Shown piece by piece: positions 55,200 through 64,000 of a DNA stretch of 64,000 nt. The notes under the pieces are model-generated. The model saw only the letters and a list, made by a program, of their open reading frames with translations, was not told where the DNA came from and made no database searches. The position numbers were made by a program, and so were the translations under genes. Every line of letters starts with the position of its first letter. The first letter of the stretch is position 1. Where the stretch lies: positions 1-64,000 of the forward strand of contig JADGBM010000003.1 of NCBI GenBank assembly GCA_015231515.1. The letters are read 5' to 3'. The DNA is from Desulfobulbaceae bacterium (GTDB lineage: Bacteria; Desulfobacterota; Desulfobulbia; Desulfobulbales; VMSU01).

Positions 55200-58097
55200 T
55201 TAGTTACCCCCCAACAAAACCATTGGCCGCTCTTTTTTTCTGCGTAAGCCACCATAAAGACTGACGATCAATAGTGCTAAAATTGCCACACCATAATTAA
55301 GCCATTCCCAGAACGTTTGCTCTTGATGAGTGAGTGGAAGCAGCATACGGGCATGAGTTCCCCTGGAACGAATCATCAGAAGTTCTTCATCTTCAACAGA
55401 CCAGTCTATTAGATTCTGCAGAAAGCCCAGGCTATTTAAAAAGCGATCCTGACTCGTGCTTTGGGAGATACTGATAACTGTATCGTTTATAAACTCAGAA
55501 CTTCCGACCACAACGAGTCTGGCCGACTCTGATGATCTCTTGATTACCGGTGCCTCTGGAAGTTCAGTAGCAGCGTCTGCTTCAGCATCTTCAAGATCCT
55601 CTTCATTGGCCTTTTCCTGTTGGCGTTTTTCGTCCCGAGGATCGAGGCGATCAGAAAAATAACTTTTGAACACGCCCTGCGAAGAGACGGCAAGTACCTG
55701 GCTGGAAAATTCGTCGCCTTCGACAAAACCATTGCCTGGATATCGGCCAAAATCCGGCTGAATATTGGCACCGTTATACAACCACGATTCAGGGGAGGAG
55801 GAGAGCAACTCTGAAACCTTACGCGAACTATTCTTCTCTTCATCTATCACAACAGGAGAGGCCCAGTTCATAGTTACTGCCGGCAGACTGGCGACTGCCG
55901 GACTGTCTTTGGCCATACCGTCTTGCCGTACATCAACAAAAAACGGATAGTCAATTCTTTTAATCTCCTGAACCTGGAAACCCCCGAGATTTCTTGTAAC
56001 AGGAACAGGAAACGGTTCATTCTGCTTATCCATGACCAGTGTTTCTTCAACTTTAAAACCATAATGATTCAAAAGATCCGCCACGCCATTTTCAACACGT
56101 TTCACATTAATTGACTGGGCGTTTGGATTTAAATCAAGAACATAAGACCCAGCCAGGGCAACAACCGCACCGCCCCGCATTAAATACTGGTCAATGGCAA
56201 ATCGCTCCAGATCGCTCATGTTCTGAGGCGCAACAACAACAAGAACGTCAATGTTGGTAGGCACTCGCCCAGAGCTGAGCGCTATTTTTTCAAGATTATA
56301 ATTTTCCGGCAACACCTGTTGAATGGCACGATATGAGTCTGGTGGGGCCTGCTGGTACATGGCCATTTCCGGCGGCACCTCAGGAGTTGGCACCCAGAGA
56401 CCTATGGTTTTGATAAATCCAGAGGAGGTGCGCTTTAATACCGCCTCCACTTCTTTTCGAATTTCAGCTTCCCCCATGTCACCGGTTAGATAGATTCGTT
56501 CATTGGTATCACCAACACTTAGAAACAAGAACAGATAAATGGTGTCCTGGGAGAAAAAAGACACTGGCATAGGCTCAATGCCAAATTGTTGATTCACAGC
56601 ATTTCGCTGTTGCAAATCCTGACCGGGATCAACAAACTCAAAGCGCAATTTTTTATCTGAGTCCTTCACCAAGGCTTCCGCAACCTTGCTGATATTTCCA
56701 GGAAGTTCAGCGAGCTGCTCTGGCAAGGCATCCTTACTGATTATTGCGGTAAGTGTCACAGGGCCCTGAATTTTTTCAAAAACAGCGCTCAGGCTTTGAA
56801 AGCCGTAGACAACTTTTTTAATCGATTTCGTCAGGTCATATTCCAGGTTGCGGAGTCGAACGTCAATCTGACCATCAGGCCTGGGCTGGATTTCAATAAT
56901 ATCATTAAAGCCCAAGGTAATGTGCTGATCGCCATATTTGATTAAAATGTTAAAATAGGAGTTAACAACGGATGACTCATAACGTCCGGCGACCTGAAAG
57001 GGAACGGGTTTGATGCCAAACTGCTGATTGGCTTCGGCTTCAAGTGCCTCATCATATTTGGGATCAATAAAATCAACCTCGACCTGTCCATTGGAGGCAA
57101 TGGCATATTCCTGCATAAGGTCCTTGACCCGTGGAATAAGCGGGGAGAGCAGGGGGTGTGTTTTTTCACTGAAATAACCACGCAACAGTAAAGGTTCATT
57201 CATATTGGCAATCAGATCTTTACTGACTTGCGACAATGAATATTCACTATTCTCGGTCAAATCCAGACGCAAACTGCCAACCTTATGAAGCCATAGGTTT
57301 ACCGCCAGCAGATTGGCCGCAAAAAGCACTGAAGCGATAATAATTGTTCGACGATAGACAATGGTGTTTTTGCCGCGACTCCACCGCTTCCGATCGAGTG
57401 CGATACCATTAAGCAAAAGAAAAAAGGCAGACAACGAACAGTAATATACCAAATCACGAATATCTAATACACCACGTTCTATACTGGCAAAGCGGCTGCC
57501 GGTCCCTAAACCCCTGAAAAATTCACCGGCCTCATTTCCCATAAAGTTGGTGATGCCAGTCGAACCCAGAAGGTAAAAGAAACCACCAACCAGAACCGTC
57601 AGGATTAAGGCAACAATCTGGTTATCTGTTTTTGAAGAGATAAACAGACCAATGGATATGTAGGCCGCCGCCATAAGCAGGGCTCCAATATAGCCGCCAA
57701 GCACTGGACCCCAATCAATATTGCCAAGCAGTGCAACAGTGATGGGCAGACCAAGAGTAAGCGCCAAAGCCACTGCAACCAGCACCAGCACAGCCAGAAA
57801 TTTGCCGAGGACCAGCTGCCAGAGCTTTACAGGCAGAGTCAGCAGGATTTCAAGGGTACCCATACGCTGTTCTTCACTCCATTGCCGCATGGTCAGGGCT
57901 CCAACCAGAAAGATCATTAAAATTGGCATCCATCTGAATAACGGGCGAATGTCGGCAGTATTTCGGGCAAAGAAAGTCTCCAGCCAGAAAAAGGAAAACA
58001 GGGTTGAAACTAAAAATGCGCCAATGAACAGGGCTGCCATTGGCGAACCGAAATAGGCCTTAAGCTCTTTTTTGGTGATAGAAAGTAGTTGATTCAT
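55200..58097 (-). CDS. Fused ABC permease (GldF-like) and GldG-like protein
   Basis: The 965-residue protein joins two usually separate proteins. Residues about 1-245 form an ABC-2 permease with six membrane helices (TKKELKAYFGSPMAALF, MRQWSEEQRMGTLEILLTLP). A further helix (about 250-270) leads into the GldG-type extracytoplasmic domain (about 275-925), with LDLTENSEYSLS and EVDFIDPKYD. A last helix lies near the C-terminus. It likely forms the membrane part of an exporter with the ATPase encoded upstream, overlapping it by four bases. Confidence 0.88.
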   Translation of the reverse strand: MNQLLSITKKELKAYFGSPMAALFIGAFLVSTLFSFFWLETFFARNTADIRPLFRWMPILMIFLVGALTMRQWSEEQRMGTLEILLTLPVKLWQLVLGKFLAVLVLVAVALALTLGLPITVALLGNIDWGPVLGGYIGALLMAAAYISIGLFISSKTDNQIVALILTVLVGGFFYLLGSTGITNFMGNEAGEFFRGLGTGSRFASIERGVLDIRDLVYYCSLSAFFLLLNGIALDRKRWSRGKNTIVYRRTIIIASVLFAANLLAVNLWLHKVGSLRLDLTENSEYSLSQVSKDLIANMNEPLLLRGYFSEKTHPLLSPLIPRVKDLMQEYAIASNGQVEVDFIDPKYDEALEAEANQQFGIKPVPFQVAGRYESSVVNSYFNILIKYGDQHITLGFNDIIEIQPRPDGQIDVRLRNLEYDLTKSIKKVVYGFQSLSAVFEKIQGPVTLTAIISKDALPEQLAELPGNISKVAEALVKDSDKKLRFEFVDPGQDLQQRNAVNQQFGIEPMPVSFFSQDTIYLFLFLSVGDTNERIYLTGDMGEAEIRKEVEAVLKRTSSGFIKTIGLWVPTPEVPPEMAMYQQAPPDSYRAIQQVLPENYNLEKIALSSGRVPTNIDVLVVVAPQNMSDLERFAIDQYLMRGGAVVALAGSYVLDLNPNAQSINVKRVENGVADLLNHYGFKVEETLVMDKQNEPFPVPVTRNLGGFQVQEIKRIDYPFFVDVRQDGMAKDSPAVASLPAVTMNWASPVVIDEEKNSSRKVSELLSSSPESWLYNGANIQPDFGRYPGNGFVEGDEFSSQVLAVSSQGVFKSYFSDRLDPRDEKRQQEKANEEDLEDAEADAATELPEAPVIKRSSESARLVVVGSSEFINDTVISISQSTSQDRFLNSLGFLQNLIDWSVEDEELLMIRSRGTHARMLLPLTHQEQTFWEWLNYGVAILALLIVSLYGGLRRKKERPMVLLGGN

Positions 58098-59029
58098 CGT
58101 ATCCCTCCATCCACCGCAGTAAGTTCATTAAAAACTGCCTCCAAATTCCTTTCATCGTGTCGCAACTCCCACAAAGGCCAATCATGCTCCTTGGCCTTTG
58201 AAAAAATTGCAGGGCAGATATCTACATCCGTTTCAGCTTGAATGGCATAGACAACCTTGGCAGCACTTTCGGTCATCCGCACAGTTTTAACGCCAGCCAT
58301 TGCTTCAAGAACCTGGGCGATAGCTTTCTCATCACTGTTTCTGGCAACAGTCAGGCGTGCAGACGAGGTGGCTGAGAGTTCAGCCAGCAAGGAGTCGGCC
58401 TTGACCTGCCCGCCAATAAGAATGATGGCACGATCGCAGGTCGCTTCAACCTCTGAGAGAATATGGGTGGAGACCAGAATCGTACTGTGTTTGGACAGTT
58501 TTTTGATGAGATTACGCACCTCAACAATCTGAGTTGGATCAAGACCGTTGGTGGGCTCATCGAGAATTAAGAGCTTTGGCTTATGAAGTATTGCCTGGGC
58601 CAGACCAACCCTCTGCCTGTAGCCCTTACTTAACGTGCCAATTGGCCTGGTCAGACGATCACTCAGATCGACAGCATGAATGGCTTCTGAGATATAGGCA
58701 GTCTGCTGATTTTTTGGGATATTTCGCAGATCAGCAATCATTTTCAGATACGACTGAACCGTCAATTCTGGATAAATCGGGGCATTTTCCGGGAGATAGC
58801 CGATCATCTCCTGAACCCGTTCTGTGTCTTCAAGGACATCAAAACCACCAACAGAGGCACTGCCGGACGAGGGATGAATGTAACCAGTTAAAATTTTCAT
58901 CAAGGTGGTCTTGCCGGCGCCGTTAGGCCCTAGTAAGCCAATAACTTCACCGGAAGCAATAGACAAAGAGACCGTGCTCAGGGCTTCGACATCATCATAG
59001 TATTTGCTTAAATTTTTTACTTCAATCAT
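58094..59029 (-). CDS. ABC transporter ATPase (GldA/CcmA type)
   Basis: The 311-residue ATPase has Walker A GPNGAGKTT (about 35-43), a signature region LSKGYRQRVGLAQA, Walker B LLILDEPTNGLD and the H-loop in VSTHILSE. A C-terminal extension (about 220-311) is common in the GldA type. It is the first gene of the leftward exporter operon. The exported molecule cannot be told. Confidence 0.92.
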   Translation of the reverse strand: MIEVKNLSKYYDDVEALSTVSLSIASGEVIGLLGPNGAGKTTLMKILTGYIHPSSGSASVGGFDVLEDTERVQEMIGYLPENAPIYPELTVQSYLKMIADLRNIPKNQQTAYISEAIHAVDLSDRLTRPIGTLSKGYRQRVGLAQAILHKPKLLILDEPTNGLDPTQIVEVRNLIKKLSKHSTILVSTHILSEVEATCDRAIILIGGQVKADSLLAELSATSSARLTVARNSDEKAIAQVLEAMAGVKTVRMTESAAKVVYAIQAETDVDICPAIFSKAKEHDWPLWELRHDERNLEAVFNELTAVDGGIR

Positions 59030-59091
59030 GGTTTTTAGGTTCTACACTATTGAGGTTTTGTGAAAAAGAATACGATGATAAGTATAGGCTG

Positions 59092-59120
59092 TAGGCTGTA
59101 GGCTAAACACCTACAGCCTA
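59092..59120. repeat. Hairpin built from GTAGGCT repeats after htpG
   Basis: TAGGCTGTAGG and its complement form an 11-bp stem with a 7-base loop, inside a run of repeated GTAGGCT/AGCCTAC units (59085-59135). It lies between htpG and the ABC operon; there is no T tract. Confidence 0.55.
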
Positions 59121-59132
59121 GACACCTACAGG

Positions 59133-61001
59133 CTACGCTTTGACTGCCTTTGCCAAAATCTCGTAGTTGCGCTCAACCAGGGCACGCGGCTCTACAATCA
59201 GACCTGCTTGAATCATGGCATTATCAAAAATTTGCGCAACAATTACCTTGGCAAAGTTGTCATCTTTTACCCGCAAATCAGCTAGATCTTTAATCAACTG
59301 ATGACCGGTATTGATCTCCAGGTTTTTGGAGCCAAACTGCTGAAGCCCGCCATCCTGGTTTTGAGCACGCATAATCCTCTCCATGGATGAGGTCATGAAG
59401 CCATCCGGATTAACGATAATTGCCGGGCTGTCAACAAGGCGCTTGGACTCAAGAACCTCTTTCACCTTATCTCCCAGGGTCTCTTTCATCCATTTGGTCA
59501 AGGAGGTCGCTATGGTCTTATCCAGAGCATCTTTAGGCGGCTCATTTTCATCTTTTGGAGCATCAGGCAGTTCAAGGTCGGCGCGGTCAGCGGAAAGAAG
59601 CTTCTTGCCGTCAAACTCGCCAAGGTGACTTAAGACAAAATCATCGATGGGCTCCAAGGTATAAATGACCTCAAACTCCTGCTTTTTAAAGGCTTCAAGG
59701 TATGGACCTGCCTCAATCGCATCACGGCTGGAGCCGTTAATGTAGTAAATGTCCTTCTGGCCTTCTTTCATTCGCCCAACATAGTCAGCCAAAGAGACAT
59801 ACTTACCAGGCTCAGAGGCAGAGGACTCGAAACGGAGTAGCTTGGAAATCCCTTCTCGGTGGGTAAAGTCGCTTGTTGCACCCTCTTTCAGGAAAATGCC
59901 AAACGTCTTCCAGAACTCGGCATACCCTTCGGAGTCTTTTTTTGCCTGCTCATCAAGGAATTTAAGAAAGCGCGAGGTAACAACCTTGTTGATTTTGGCA
60001 ACCAAAGCATTATCCTGCAAGGCTTGCCTGGAGATATTCAACGGCAGGTCTTCAGAGTCAACAACACCTTTTAAGAAGCGCAGCCACTCAGGCAGAATTT
60101 TTTCACTGTGCTGATCAATCAGCACCTTCTGGCAATACAGACTGACGCTAGGCTCAAGTCGGCCAAAGCCCATTCGCTCAATATTGTCTTTTGGCACAAA
60201 CAAAATAGAGCGAATGGCCAGCGGCGCATCTGCACTAAAATGCAGTGTATATTTAGGCTCGTCATAGGCATTGCCAACAAATTTATAGAATTCGACATAC
60301 TCCTCGTCTTTTATATCACTCTTACTCTTTGTCCAAAGTGCCGTGACCGTGTTAATTACTTCACCAGACACCTTGATCGGAAAAGAAACAAAATTCGAAT
60401 ACTGCCTGATTATTCGCTTGAGAGTGCTTTCCTGAGCATAATCTTTTGTCTCTTCACTGAGTTGGATGATGATTTTTGTGCCGCGATGCAAACCCTTGCA
60501 GTCTGAAACCGTATAGCTGCCGGTGCCTTCAGAACTCCATTGATGACCAATATCATCTTTACGGTACGACCGTGATTGAACGGTTACTTTCTGGGCAACC
60601 ATAAAGGCAGAATAAAAACCAACACCAAACTGGCCAATTAAACTCAAATCTTTCTTGGCACTCTCACTAAGCTCAGTCAGAAATGTTTTAGACCCTGAAT
60701 GGGCAATTGTTCCCAGATTGGCTATTAGTTCTTCTTTGGTCATGCCAATACCGGTATCAACTATTGTGATGGTTTTATTCTTTTCATCACAGGTAATCTT
60801 GATATCGAGTTCAACGTCTTTATCAAAATAATCTTCTTCCATTAACCCTTGATGACGCATTTTCTCGAGCGCATCTGCCGAGTTAGAAATAAGCTCGCGC
60901 AGAAAAATATCCTTTTCGGTATACAAGGAGTGGATTACAATATCGAGGAGCTTCTTAGTTTCCGATTGAAACTCAAGGGTTTCTTCTTTCTTTTTAGCCA
61001 T
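59133..61001 (-). CDS. htpG: Chaperone HtpG (Hsp90)
   Basis: HtpG is the bacterial Hsp90. The protein (622 residues) has the GHKL ATPase domain: EIFLRELISNSADALEK-type segment near residue 30, DTGIGMTKEELI, and GQFGVGFYSAFMVA. Middle and dimerisation domains follow, with LPLNISRQALQDN. ATG 61001 has GAGG nine bases upstream; ATG 61007 is too close to it. Confidence 0.97.
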   Translation of the reverse strand: MAKKKEETLEFQSETKKLLDIVIHSLYTEKDIFLRELISNSADALEKMRHQGLMEEDYFDKDVELDIKITCDEKNKTITIVDTGIGMTKEELIANLGTIAHSGSKTFLTELSESAKKDLSLIGQFGVGFYSAFMVAQKVTVQSRSYRKDDIGHQWSSEGTGSYTVSDCKGLHRGTKIIIQLSEETKDYAQESTLKRIIRQYSNFVSFPIKVSGEVINTVTALWTKSKSDIKDEEYVEFYKFVGNAYDEPKYTLHFSADAPLAIRSILFVPKDNIERMGFGRLEPSVSLYCQKVLIDQHSEKILPEWLRFLKGVVDSEDLPLNISRQALQDNALVAKINKVVTSRFLKFLDEQAKKDSEGYAEFWKTFGIFLKEGATSDFTHREGISKLLRFESSASEPGKYVSLADYVGRMKEGQKDIYYINGSSRDAIEAGPYLEAFKKQEFEVIYTLEPIDDFVLSHLGEFDGKKLLSADRADLELPDAPKDENEPPKDALDKTIATSLTKWMKETLGDKVKEVLESKRLVDSPAIIVNPDGFMTSSMERIMRAQNQDGGLQQFGSKNLEINTGHQLIKDLADLRVKDDNFAKVIVAQIFDNAMIQAGLIVEPRALVERNYEILAKAVKA

Positions 61002-61239
61002 GTTCATTTACCTCTTACTTACGATTAATTATGTGACTGGAACTGAGCGATATCGCCGTATATGGCAGTGGTGCAAAATTAAGACGACGACAGTTTTCAG
61101 CTACTCATTAACAAACTATTTGAACCGAAGTTGCTACAACAGTGCTCGCCCTGATTAATTCGGCGATTGGCGGAAGAAAATAATCATCAATTCGCTTCTG
61201 TCAATACAATTGATTTATTATCTCCCCTATAGGTAAGCT

Positions 61240-61812
61240 GTGGAGTTTTCTACAATTTTTCTAATCGCTGTGGCCCTGGCGGTCGATGCCTTTGCTGTTG
61301 CCATTGCAACCGGCATATGTTTACCAAAGGTCAGCTTTCGGCATATGTTCCGACTCGCCTGGCATTTCGGGCTTTTTCAGGCTGGAATGAATATTATCGG
61401 CTGGGCGGCAGGGTTGTCTGTTCGCAACTATATTGAAAGCTTTGACCATTGGCTGGCCTTTGGCCTGCTTGCCTTTGTAGGTGGCAGAATGATCTGGGAA
61501 GCAGTTGAACCTGACGATGGGAAGGACAAATGCGAAAGAGATCCAACTCGCGGTCGAAACCTGGTTGTACTCTCTGTGGCGACCAGCATTGATGCACTGG
61601 CTGTGGGGTTAAGCTTTGCGGTGCTTAAAATAGCAATCTGGTTTCCCGCGCTGATCATCGGCGTCGTTGCCACAGCAGGAACCGCTTTAGGCATTCACCT
61701 GGGCAACTGGGTAGGTTCGGCAACCAGACTGGGCAAAAATGTCGAAATCGTCGGAGGTCTTGTCTTGATCGGCATCGGCATCAACATACTTCGTGAACAT
61801 GGGATTTTTTAG
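61240..61812 (+). CDS. mntP: Manganese efflux pump MntP
   Basis: MntP exports manganese. The 190-residue protein has six membrane helices and the two acidic repeat motifs AVALAVDAFAVAIATG (about 9-24) and VATSIDALAVGLSFA (about 110-124), which hold the essential aspartates. The start is GTG with AGG six bases upstream. I do not see the hallmark sequence of the yybP-ykoY manganese riboswitch in front of it. Confidence 0.95.
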   Translation: MEFSTIFLIAVALAVDAFAVAIATGICLPKVSFRHMFRLAWHFGLFQAGMNIIGWAAGLSVRNYIESFDHWLAFGLLAFVGGRMIWEAVEPDDGKDKCERDPTRGRNLVVLSVATSIDALAVGLSFAVLKIAIWFPALIIGVVATAGTALGIHLGNWVGSATRLGKNVEIVGGLVLIGIGINILREHGIF

Positions 61813-61840
61813 TGCCTTATTGATTATTTTGATAAGTGCC

Positions 61841-63616
61841 TTATTCCACAACCTTAGCTGCCTTTTCCATGATACTACTATCATCTTTAAGCATAAACGG
61901 TGGTTGATCACCAGGCGTGACTGTGTTTGCAAGCATCTCATGAACAACCGTTTTATTTACAAGTAAAATACCCGGCGTATCAACCATTCCATCAACCCCA
62001 TTGCCATTAAGTTTGAGAACCGTACTGCTCTTCACGGCAATACCGGGATCCTTGCTATTAGCAACCATATTGTCTTCAATTATGGCCACCGCACCATCCA
62101 TCAACCCGATGCCGGCTGCCCCGGAGTTAAAGACATAATTCCCGCTAATAATAACTGGTGTTTCCAGAGAACCCGCGCCTTGACTGCTGATAGCAGCCTT
62201 CTCCATGCCGTTATCGTATATAACATTCTGCACGATGGAAGGGTGGGTTGGACGATCAATATTATACATACCCTGAGGATCGCCGACTTTACACTGAATA
62301 CCGCCGCCGGGGTTGTCATGAACGATATTGCCGATAATTGTGGCGGCAGAGCCGTGTTTATTACCAATTCCCGGAGATGGGCTTCCAGAGACCTCCGAAT
62401 CATCATTATTGTAGACTTCATTGGCAAGGACAATTGGTGTTGAGAAGTGATTACATCCGATGCCAAGTCCTACGCTGCTATGGACAATGTTATTATAGAT
62501 AACCGGAGAGGAAAAATTCTTGATGTTTTGCCAGCGAAAATCCCGACTCGGCACAGAACTCTCCTGGTCATTGTAAACAACGTGATTACCAATACCAGTG
62601 CTGCCCATGTTACGAATTAAACAGTTGGTGATAATAGGGCTGGCCCCTCGGACATTAAGTCCATGGGCGTGACCAGGAACATGGTGGTCCTGATGAGGAA
62701 GGTTTTGAATCGTAAAACCATCGATAATTGTTTTACGCTCAACTCCAGGGTTAAAATCAATCATACCGTGTTTCGAAGGTTTAGCCTTGGTACCGTCAAT
62801 GATTGTTCGAAGGGCTCTGCTCGGCAGCTTTATGACCGCTCCAGCAACAGCAACAAGCTCGTCACCCTGGTCGGCGGAATCAGATACCAGTTTAACGCCA
62901 TCTTTCATGGTCAATTGCTCAAAATAAGTTCCTGCTTTAACAAGAACGGTGTCGCCTGATTGTGCCGCATCAATAGCCGCTTGAATTGATTTGTGCTGAT
63001 CGGGAACGGTAATAATGGCCCCGTTGTTGTGAAATTCACGGTCAATAAGCGGGGCTGCCGTCTCCCTGCCAACCTTGAGCACCAGCATAATCGCCTCCTC
63101 GATATCAGGCATCAGGACCTGCTGACTATGCTGTTTGGCAAGAATCGACTGGGGCAAACTGCTGAAAATATATTTTTTATTGCCCTCTGGTGGTGTTGAT
63201 GGCGGCCCGGAACCAACCGTAACACCCGCCTTCTGTTGCATCATCCCCTGTAATTTGGGTCGCATAGTTGATTGGACCTCTTGCTGCATCTGGTCGGGTT
63301 GAACTCGTTTGGGGAAAGAGCTTGCAGCGTCAATTTTCTCCTGAACTTTGACCTGCATCATCTCTTGAATAACCTCCTGCATTTTTTTCTGCTGCATACC
63401 TTCCTGCATCATCTTTTTCTGGATGGCACGAATATCAAGCTCAACCTCCGAGTCAGCGTTCTGGGTACCGAGATCTTGCTCGGTTACGGTTGAGGTTTCA
63501 GCGCCCGCCTTTGTCACCACCATTGTCAAAACAAAAAACCCAGCAAAAAGTAGAAATACTGAGCCCTTCACGAGCAATTTCGATCTATTGCCAACCAACA
63601 ATTTTGCTATTTCCAT
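61841..63616 (-). CDS. Exported beta-helix protein with a Met/Gln-rich N-terminal region
   Basis: The 591-residue protein has an N-terminal signal (about 15-39, ending near AGAETS). A Met/Gln/Lys-rich helical region follows (about 60-140), with repeated MQ and MMQ pairs and a STMRPKLQGMMQQK unit. A linker leads to a right-handed beta helix (about 205-560), marked by ITVPDQHKSIQAAIDAAQSGDTVLV-type pectate-lyase starts and repeats such as PVIYNNIVHSS and ATIIGNIVHDN. The beta helix suggests a carbohydrate-binding or cell-surface role. The downstream part resembles DUF1565/NosD-type repeats. The Met/Gln-rich part is shared with the next gene. Confidence 0.75.
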   Translation of the reverse strand: MEIAKLLVGNRSKLLVKGSVFLLFAGFFVLTMVVTKAGAETSTVTEQDLGTQNADSEVELDIRAIQKKMMQEGMQQKKMQEVIQEMMQVKVQEKIDAASSFPKRVQPDQMQQEVQSTMRPKLQGMMQQKAGVTVGSGPPSTPPEGNKKYIFSSLPQSILAKQHSQQVLMPDIEEAIMLVLKVGRETAAPLIDREFHNNGAIITVPDQHKSIQAAIDAAQSGDTVLVKAGTYFEQLTMKDGVKLVSDSADQGDELVAVAGAVIKLPSRALRTIIDGTKAKPSKHGMIDFNPGVERKTIIDGFTIQNLPHQDHHVPGHAHGLNVRGASPIITNCLIRNMGSTGIGNHVVYNDQESSVPSRDFRWQNIKNFSSPVIYNNIVHSSVGLGIGCNHFSTPIVLANEVYNNDDSEVSGSPSPGIGNKHGSAATIIGNIVHDNPGGGIQCKVGDPQGMYNIDRPTHPSIVQNVIYDNGMEKAAISSQGAGSLETPVIISGNYVFNSGAAGIGLMDGAVAIIEDNMVANSKDPGIAVKSSTVLKLNGNGVDGMVDTPGILLVNKTVVHEMLANTVTPGDQPPFMLKDDSSIMEKAAKVVE

Positions 63617-63661
63617 GGATTTATTGCCTCACAAATGACGCTGGTTACAATCGCTGTTAAT

Positions 63662-63690
63662 AAAAAAACCGGCTTTAGAGGGCCGGTTTT
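63662..63690 (-). terminator. Intrinsic terminator of the partial Met/Gln-rich gene
   Basis: AAAACCGGC (63665-63673) pairs with GCCGGTTTT (63682-63690); on the minus strand it ends in seven T. It separates the two Met/Gln-rich genes. Confidence 0.85.
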
Positions 63691-63730
63691 ACTAAAAGAC
63701 AACGTATGTTGAAGGGAATGAGCTTCTCGA

Positions 63731-64000
63731 CTATTTTTTTCCACGTTGCTCCGGTTTCTCATTCTGGTTACCCGCAAGTTTATTCGGCTTAACCGTTTTC
63801 TGCATTTTTTCCTGCATAGCCTGTTGAATCTTAGGCTGCATAATCTTCTGGTTCTCCTGCATCATCTTCTGTTGCATTTCGAGAATAAATTTTTCGGCAT
63901 CCTGCATCACCTGTTCATCAACAACCGGCAGGTTAGGGTTTGGCTGTTGTGAATAAGGAGTTTTCGAGGGTGTCTGTAAATCTTCTGCAAAACTAATCTC
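63731..64000 (-). CDS. Met/Gln-rich protein, C-terminal part (partial)
   Basis: The last 89 codons of a gene that starts beyond the window. It encodes a Met, Gln and Lys-rich helical tail, with EQVMQDAEKFILEMQQKMMQ and KIMQPKIQQAMQEKMQ, ending in a basic ...EQRGKK. The KIMQPKIQQAMQEK unit closely matches STMRPKLQGMMQQK in the neighbouring beta-helix protein, so the two share a domain. I do not recognise the family. Confidence 0.7.
   Translation of the reverse strand, partial: EISFAEDLQTPSKTPYSQQPNPNLPVVDEQVMQDAEKFILEMQQKMMQENQKIMQPKIQQAMQEKMQKTVKPNKLAGNQNEKPEQRGKK

Noticed and set aside
59085..59135. GTAGGCT repeat array as a CRISPR or integron site
   Set aside because: The units are only about 7 bp with no spacers, and no Cas or integrase gene is nearby.
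61008..61239. yybP-ykoY manganese riboswitch before mntP
   Set aside because: The hallmark conserved sequences of this riboswitch are not visible in the leader; a covariance-model search would be decisive.

Overview
The window looks like a chromosomal segment of a Gram-negative deltaproteobacterium, most likely of the Desulfobulbales type within Desulfobacterota. This is inferred from gene content and order, not from a marker gene. The pointers are a dnaG-rpoD pair, a type IV pilus pilMNOP operon ending in a split secretin, parAB joined to pyrK-pyrD, a glrK-qseG-glrR signalling operon, secB, and a lipoprotein gene placed before lysA-dapF. No rRNA, CRISPR array or complete prophage is visible.

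Layout. Positions 1-2400 are a decayed accessory patch: the end of an IS21-family element with its istA start, two kinds of direct repeat, a BrnT/BrnA toxin-antitoxin pair between two ~102-bp repeats, a broken cytochrome c peroxidase gene and a signal-peptide remnant. From 2.4 to 10.5 kb the minus strand carries a nucleotidase, pyrD, pyrK, parB and parA with a perfect parS site, a tRNA-Leu, a worn YefM/ParE-like pair, a lytic transglycosylase, an M24 peptidase and two unknown genes. From 10.7 to 21.7 kb come an alcohol dehydrogenase and LsrF-like aldolase pair, a cation antiporter (minus), dnaG, rpoD, dprA, topA and a miniature flagellar-rod-like protein. pyrC, pyrB and lepB follow on the minus strand.

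From 25 to 44 kb the plus strand holds three blocks in series: pilus assembly (pilMNOP plus two secretin genes), arginine synthesis (argB, argD, argF, argG, argH), and lysine/diaminopimelate synthesis (an FN3 lipoprotein, lysA, dapF, dapA, dapB), followed by folK, a small membrane protein and fructose-6-phosphate aldolase. From 44 to 61 kb the minus strand carries secB, a double-NosL-domain protein, glrR-qseG-glrK, uvrA, a methyltransferase, a gliding-type ABC exporter operon (DUF4340 protein, fused permease/GldG protein, ATPase) and htpG. mntP (plus) then precedes a beta-helix protein and a partial gene that share an unusual Met/Gln-rich segment.

How it fits together: most of the window is housekeeping (pyrimidine, arginine and lysine synthesis, replication, transcription, repair and segregation). 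The parS site next to parAB suggests the segment may lie in the origin-proximal part of the chromosome. The less ordinary material is at the two edges, in the pilus secretin arrangement, in the lipoprotein before lysA, and in the NosL and LsrF genes that lack their usual partners.
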